Positions 13,847-14,400 of a DNA stretch of 14,400 nucleotides are shown in pieces. Every line of letters starts with the position of its first letter. The stretch's first letter is position 1. The stretch covers positions 1 to 14,400 of the forward strand of contig DASTGO010000566.1 of NCBI GenBank assembly GCA_035719045.1. Direction: 5' to 3'. Origin of the DNA: DASTGO01 sp035719045. Its GTDB lineage: Bacteria; Actinomycetota; Actinomycetes; Actinomycetales; Kineosporiaceae. A model generated the notes under the pieces. It made no database searches, was not told the DNA's origin, and saw only the letters and a program-made list of their open reading frames with translations. A program made the position numbers and the translations under genes.

Positions 13847-13886
13847 GACTTCGCCGGACTTGGCCGGATTCTGGCGGACGCCAACG
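13847..13886 (+). repeat. Degenerate 10-bp tandem repeat
   Basis: Consecutive decamers GACTTCGCCG, GACTTGGCCG, GATTCTGGCG and GACGCCAACG, the last two diverged. They directly follow the TGTCAGCA pair. The first two differ at one position. Chance is possible in GC-rich DNA. Confidence 0.35.
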
Positions 13887-14238
13887 TGATGCATGTCATA
13901 TGAGCTTGTCATGGGGTGCTGCACCGCAGAAGTGGGCAAACCCAACAAAGCGCCCTGATCTCGATGGTGGCCGTGACTTTGCGTAGCGCGGCTGGAGTGG
14001 CATGGGCGGCGTGGCGGCGGCTCCTGCGAAAGGTGCTGCCGTCTGTCCGTCGCACCCGGCTGTCGAGCGGACGGCGGCGCGTTCGCGCTGCTGGCTGGTG
14101 CCTTGAGTCAGCCACGCGGGGGCCCTGGTGGAAGCGCATGAGCCGACCTCGTCCGGCCTGACGGATTCAGAGCAAGGACCGTTGGCAGTCCGGCCGTGGC
14201 GGGTGATGGGAGAGGAATAGGTGGCCAGGTTGGGTCAT

Positions 14239-14255
14239 GGGCCATCGACTGGCCC
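14239..14255 (-). terminator. Hairpin after the minus-strand acetyltransferase gene
   Basis: GGGCCA (14239-14244) pairs with TGGCCC (14250-14255) around a 5-nt loop, 7 nt beyond the stop codon of the gene entering from the right edge. No T-run follows. Confidence 0.5.
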
Positions 14256-14262
14256 GCTGCCG

Positions 14263-14400
14263 TCAGCTGGTGGGGATCCAGTAGCGCAGGACCCTCTGGT
14301 CGGCGCTGTCCAGGACGCCGCCGTTGCGTTCGATCACTCTCCGGGACGCTTCGTTCGTCGGTAGGCAGGTCAGCAGTGCCGAGGTGATCCCGAGGTCGGC
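14263..14400 (-). CDS. GNAT family N-acetyltransferase, C-terminal fragment (cut by the window edge)
   Basis: The minus strand is open from base 14400 to a TGA at 14265-14263 and encodes 45 residues: ADLGITSALLTCLPTNEASR, then RVIERNGGVLDSADQ, then RVLRYWIPTS. The pattern of an L-x-T-C strand, N-x-A-S-R-R-V-I-E-x-N-G-G-V-L and a terminal R-Y-W-I-P is the typical C-terminal end of GNAT acetyltransferases, which move an acetyl group from acetyl-CoA to an amine. The N-terminus and acetyl-CoA-binding loop lie outside the window, so the substrate is unknown. A small hairpin follows the stop codon. It is transcribed toward the tRNA gene, with the gene-poor stretch between them. Confidence 0.8.
   Translation of the reverse strand, partial: ADLGITSALLTCLPTNEASRRVIERNGGVLDSADQRVLRYWIPTS

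Larger units (their letters stand above)
13769..14262. other. Gene-poor 494-bp stretch downstream of tRNA-Ala
   Basis: No convincing coding sequence on either strand. Frames of 76-81 codons exist (13909-14139 minus, 13916-14161 plus), but they are Arg/Ser/Ala-rich and show no recognisable motif. Base composition is lower in GC than the genes around it, particularly from 13770 to 13930. CTCTC (13795-13799) and GAGAG (13806-13810) form a small hairpin that could end tRNA transcription. The first 120 bp contain direct repeats described separately. The stretch looks like a remnant or target of integration next to a tRNA, but no integrase is present. Confidence 0.5.

Noticed and set aside
13828..13886. 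CRISPR-like array after the tRNA
   Set aside because: Units are 8-11 bp without spacers of constant length; far too short for CRISPR repeats and no cas genes are present.
13916..14161. 81-codon frame after the tRNA as a possible small gene or transposase remnant
   Set aside because: Arg/Ser/Ala-rich, no ribosome binding site seen, no match to a known motif, and an equally long frame exists on the other strand.

Overview
The window comes from a very GC-rich actinobacterium. GTG and TTG starts are common, third codon positions are strongly G/C, and the gene order (ribonuclease E, L21, L27, Obg, ProB, ProA, then NadD, an LCP-type protein, RsfS, a histidine phosphatase and tRNA-Ala) is the classic actinobacterial chromosomal core arrangement. 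A Frankineae/Nakamurella/Geodermatophilus-type host would fit, but the sequence alone does not fix the genus. Most of the window is conserved housekeeping DNA. I found no defence system, CRISPR array, complete mobile element or clearly new multi-gene system.

Layout. Positions 1-2514 hold the ribonuclease E/G gene, open at the left edge, followed by a hairpin. Positions 2717-3348 encode L21 and L27 and end in a strong hairpin terminator. Positions 3545-6348 encode the GTPase Obg and, overlapping it by 4 nt, glutamate 5-kinase ProB. A lower-GC, possibly structured spacer leads to a conserved protein of unknown function (6559-7017). ProA (7060-8337) follows, probably from a leaderless promoter, with a SAM-dependent methyltransferase just behind it (8345-9040). 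A membrane-anchored family 2 glycosyltransferase is convergent on the minus strand (9082-10080). The plus strand resumes with a 49-residue membrane microprotein (10266-10415), NadD, an LCP-like membrane protein overlapping NadD by 4 nt, RsfS, a histidine phosphatase and tRNA-Ala(GGC) at 13696-13768. About 490 bp after the tRNA carry no convincing gene but do carry short direct repeats of the kind seen in integrase attachment regions. The C-terminal end of a GNAT acetyltransferase enters from the right edge on the minus strand.

How the genes work together. Ribonuclease E (RNA decay), L21/L27 (50S subunit), Obg (50S maturation and stress) and RsfS (ribosome silencing) form a ribosome/RNA theme. 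ProB and ProA catalyse the first two steps of proline synthesis. NadD makes the NAD precursor deamido-NAD. The LCP-like protein and the methyltransferase/glycosyltransferase pair point to the cell envelope.

Points most worth a second look: the Obg G4 motif reads HKVD instead of NKxD; the LCP-like protein lacks the charged catalytic residues of its family; proA appears leaderless, with its -10 box in the loop of an inverted repeat; two abutting palindromes sit upstream of the glycosyltransferase; and an 11-bp-period repeat lies just downstream of the tRNA.
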